64,000 nt of DNA from Rhodothermia bacterium (GTDB lineage Bacteria > Bacteroidota > Rhodothermia > Balneolales > Balneolaceae), in the NCBI GenBank assembly GCA_030427885.1, contig JAUICM010000007.1, positions 1 through 64,000 of the forward strand, read 5' to 3'. Under the pieces are notes generated by a model, which saw only the letters and a program-made list of their open reading frames with translations, did not search any database and had not been told where the DNA came from. Below are positions 61,744 to 64,000 of this stretch, one piece after another (the stretch's first letter is position 1; each line of letters starts with the position of its first letter). The translations under genes and the position numbers were made by a program.

Positions 61744-63210
61744 ATGTCATTAGATCGACAAGAAAAAGCTTTAAGGGAATTTAAACAGATCATGACCGAT
61801 CTGGTTCATTTGCTGCGCACTTCAACCAGAGTTGAACTTGCGTACATGTGCTGGGTAAATCATGCCCGCCAACAATTTGTGTGGGAAACCAATAGCACCA
61901 ACCTTCCAAATGTTATGTTTCAGGACAGGGTGGCTTTCAGTCAGCACTTTCTGGATGAACATAAGGATATCACTGAGATCAAACAGCTGAAAATTGGCGA
62001 GGATGTACCTAAAGGAAAACTAGCTCATTATTTCGATTTCGTACATGCTAAAAATATGTTGCTCATTCCTTTTATAAATAAAGGAGAAACAGTGGCGATC
62101 ACAGTTCTTGAAACTGAAAATGAAATCAACCTTCGGGCAATCAATGATCAGATTCATTCTTACAATAATGCACTGGTAAACGTACTGGATACTTATCTGG
62201 AAATCGTTGATCTGCATGAACAGCAAAAGGAATGGGAAGAATATGAGCAATCTCTCAAAGCGCTGGACTACAGATTACACCGGGTTGATCTGCTGAGTAA
62301 GATGCTGGAAGAAATGCAACTATTCCTGCCTAATGGGGGAGCATGTCTTATTTGTCCGGGTATGGAAAGCTGGAATCTGGTACTTAGTTCTAAATTTTCA
62401 AAGAATCCACCTCTGCTAGGTCTTCAACTAGAAGAAAAAAGTGTGGCCTACGATGCAGTTGAAAAAGGAGAGCCTGTTTTCAGCATGCATTTCAATAACA
62501 ACCCAAAGCTTATTTCCAGTAAAGAGAAGAGGACAGAGGGAGCCAGTTACGCCATTCCGATCCTGATACATGACCGGAGACAGGCCGTTGTACTCACCTA
62601 CGATTCTGATCCTCTCACATATAAAGAATCGACTAAACACAAACTTTCGAATCTGGCCAGAATTGCTTCATTGTCTATTCAGTCTGTGGTAAAGAAAACG
62701 GGAATGGCGGAGGAACTGCTTACTCAGAATTTCGGTGCATTTATGTCCGAAGTTTGGGAGAAATCCTTGGAGAATGAACTTCATAAAGTTAGAAAGGGAA
62801 CCGATAAGCATACCTGGTTCGGGCTGATCTCACCGGATGAATTATCAAGTCTGAGAACACAATTCAGGTTGGAGGAGCTCCAGAAGATACAGCAGGATTT
62901 CGTGAGCTTTTTGAATCCATCACTCCACGGAATACCCGGCTATGTGGGGTATAATTCGGATTATGTATACACCTTTATCATCCAAAGCGATAATGAAAAT
63001 GCAGTAGCTGAATGGATGGATAAAATTAAAGGCAGACTCGAGAATGGATTAAGGTTATCGTTTGGAGGAACGCTGAAGGTTTCTTTCAAAGCAGGATTTA
63101 CGAAACTCACACCTGATTTTAGCAATGCTTATCAGGTACTCACCAAAGCCAAACAGGCACTCAGCGAAGTTGTAAAGAACGAAGAACTGGAACTCTACGA
63201 AGCATCCTGA
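61744..63210 (+). CDS. GAF-like/degenerate GGDEF-like regulatory protein
   Basis: A 488-residue cytoplasmic protein that I do not recognise by name. Residues about 10-165 and 185-325 look like two GAF-type sensor domains (hydrophobic strand pattern, AHYFDFVHAKNMLLIPFINKGETVAITVLETE; ASYAIPILIHDRRQAVVLTYDSD). A coiled-coil-like stretch (LEIVDLHEQQKEWEEYEQSLKALDYRLHRVDLLSKMLEE) joins them. The C-terminal 130 residues follow the GGDEF layout, but NSDYV replaces the GGDEF loop, so it should not make c-di-GMP. Possibly a sensor scaffold. It stands alone upstream of deoB. Confidence 0.72.
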   Translation: MSLDRQEKALREFKQIMTDLVHLLRTSTRVELAYMCWVNHARQQFVWETNSTNLPNVMFQDRVAFSQHFLDEHKDITEIKQLKIGEDVPKGKLAHYFDFVHAKNMLLIPFINKGETVAITVLETENEINLRAINDQIHSYNNALVNVLDTYLEIVDLHEQQKEWEEYEQSLKALDYRLHRVDLLSKMLEEMQLFLPNGGACLICPGMESWNLVLSSKFSKNPPLLGLQLEEKSVAYDAVEKGEPVFSMHFNNNPKLISSKEKRTEGASYAIPILIHDRRQAVVLTYDSDPLTYKESTKHKLSNLARIASLSIQSVVKKTGMAEELLTQNFGAFMSEVWEKSLENELHKVRKGTDKHTWFGLISPDELSSLRTQFRLEELQKIQQDFVSFLNPSLHGIPGYVGYNSDYVYTFIIQSDNENAVAEWMDKIKGRLENGLRLSFGGTLKVSFKAGFTKLTPDFSNAYQVLTKAKQALSEVVKNEELELYEAS

Positions 63211-63297
63211 GAAAAAGTCTCCTCTTGGGAGTGGATTTAGAGGTGGGTTGAACTACATCAGGTTTAACAATTGTTTTAAATCCTCAGAAAAGTACTA

Positions 63298-64000
63298 ATG
63301 GGAAATTGTTACCTCATAATAATTGACGGACTCGGTATCGGAGCTCAGGAAGATGCCCATCTTTATGGGGATGAAGGAATGGATACGCTGGGACATGTAT
63401 CTGAACAAACCGGGGTTGAGCTCCCAAATCTTTCTAAGATGGGTATCGGAAATATCAAAGCACTTGCATCCATTCCCTCAACTGATTCTCCGTTAGCAGC
63501 ATATGGAAAAATGCGGGAAGTATCCGGCGGCAAAGATTCTACAACAGGACATTGGGAGATAGCAGGAATTCAACTGGAGAAACCATTCCCAACCTATCCG
63601 GAAGGATTTCCAAGATATCTGATCGATGAGTTTTGCCGCAAGATCGGTGTGGATGGGGTTTTGTGTAATCAGCCTTATTCAGGCACAGAAGTGATCCGGT
63701 GTTATGGAGAAGAGCACACCAAAACCGGAAAGCCCATAGTCTATACCTCAGCCGACAGCGTTTTCCAGGTTGCAACTCATGATAAGGTAACACCCATTGA
63801 AAAACTCTATGAATGGTGTGAGATAGCCCGGGAGCAGATCTGTGTGGGTAAGCATGAGGTGGGTAGGGTAATAGCACGTCCATTTAACGGTGAGCCAGGG
63901 TCTTTTGAACGCATATCAGATAAGCGACATGATTTCTCAGCTATCCCACCAAAAAATAATGTAGTGCAGCTCTTGTATGATTCGGGAGTAAGAACCTATT
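63298..64000 (+). CDS. deoB: phosphopentomutase, 5' part
   Basis: The gene runs off the end of the window; 234 codons are visible, starting at ATG 63298. It belongs to the alkaline-phosphatase superfamily: MGNCYLIIIDGLGIGAQEDAHLYGDEG (metal Asp10), LSKMGIGNI, GGKDSTTGHWEIAG (phosphorylated Thr expected near residue 82-83), YSGTEVIRCYGEEHTKTGKPIVYTSADSVFQVATHD and ARPFNG. DeoB interconverts ribose 1- and 5-phosphates (and the deoxy forms) in nucleoside salvage. A short repeat-like stretch (GTCTCCTCTTGGGAG) lies just upstream. Confidence 0.92.
   Translation, partial: MGNCYLIIIDGLGIGAQEDAHLYGDEGMDTLGHVSEQTGVELPNLSKMGIGNIKALASIPSTDSPLAAYGKMREVSGGKDSTTGHWEIAGIQLEKPFPTYPEGFPRYLIDEFCRKIGVDGVLCNQPYSGTEVIRCYGEEHTKTGKPIVYTSADSVFQVATHDKVTPIEKLYEWCEIAREQICVGKHEVGRVIARPFNGEPGSFERISDKRHDFSAIPPKNNVVQLLYDSGVRTY

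Noticed and set aside
63539-63883. 114-codon minus-strand frame near the right edge
   Set aside because: Antisense to deoB, whose sequence continues without interruption to the window end.

Overview
The window reads as chromosome from a Gram-negative, heterotrophic member of the Bacteroidota/Balneolota/Rhodothermota assemblage, most likely Balneolaceae-like (inference, no 16S present). Three exported proteins (HzsA-like, reprolysin-like, sulfatase) end in the YPNPFNP-type type IX secretion (T9SS) sorting domain. The 2-oxoglutarate dehydrogenase is the single-chain E2-E1 fusion type. Many exported lipoproteins, 6-bladed propeller, CotH, GH9 and GH105 proteins fit a polymer-degrading marine or saline lifestyle. 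There are no rRNA or tRNA genes, CRISPR arrays or intact insertion sequences that I can see.

Layout. 1-6.5 kb: the 3' end of a W-rich propeller protein, then an RsmI-like methylase operon with a degenerate beta-lactamase-fold protein, a DUF819 membrane protein, a lipoprotein esterase and a GIY-YIG protein. 6.6-16.3 kb: lysC, dapB-dapA and dapD (aspartate to diaminopimelate), interrupted by an ltrA-like gene and a five-gene minus-strand operon headed by an ArsR-family repressor with a palindromic operator over its start. 16.3-26.9 kb: GH9 and DUF4861/GH105 polysaccharide genes mixed with small housekeeping-like genes. 27.1-32.7 kb: a TolB-like/TPR/AraC regulator lacking a proper start, a threonine synthase fused to what looks like the LeuA allosteric domain, and anmK.

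32.7-35.3 kb is an AT-rich island: an AraC-type HTH protein, a secreted four-cysteine peptide, a 6-bladed beta-propeller, a membrane-anchored single-cysteine protein and a possible 40-residue membrane peptide. I consider this the best candidate for an undescribed system. 35.6-43.5 kb: DUF1569, DUF3109, rpoN, a 620-bp graveyard of stacked palindromic repeats and gene remnants, a UbiA prenyltransferase, and an aminotransferase plus semialdehyde dehydrogenase pair. 43.5-53.7 kb: exported proteins (CotH-like, VWA, M43 and reprolysin-like metalloproteases, HzsA-like haem protein, exported CbiX-like protein). 53.8-64 kb: the 2-oxoglutarate dehydrogenase fusion, sulfatase, PepF-type peptidase, a GAF/degenerate-GGDEF-like protein and the 5' part of deoB.

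The intergenic DNA is unusual. It carries at least five families of short inverted-repeat elements and, separately, arrays of imperfect 7- or 8-nt units whose core differs from site to site.
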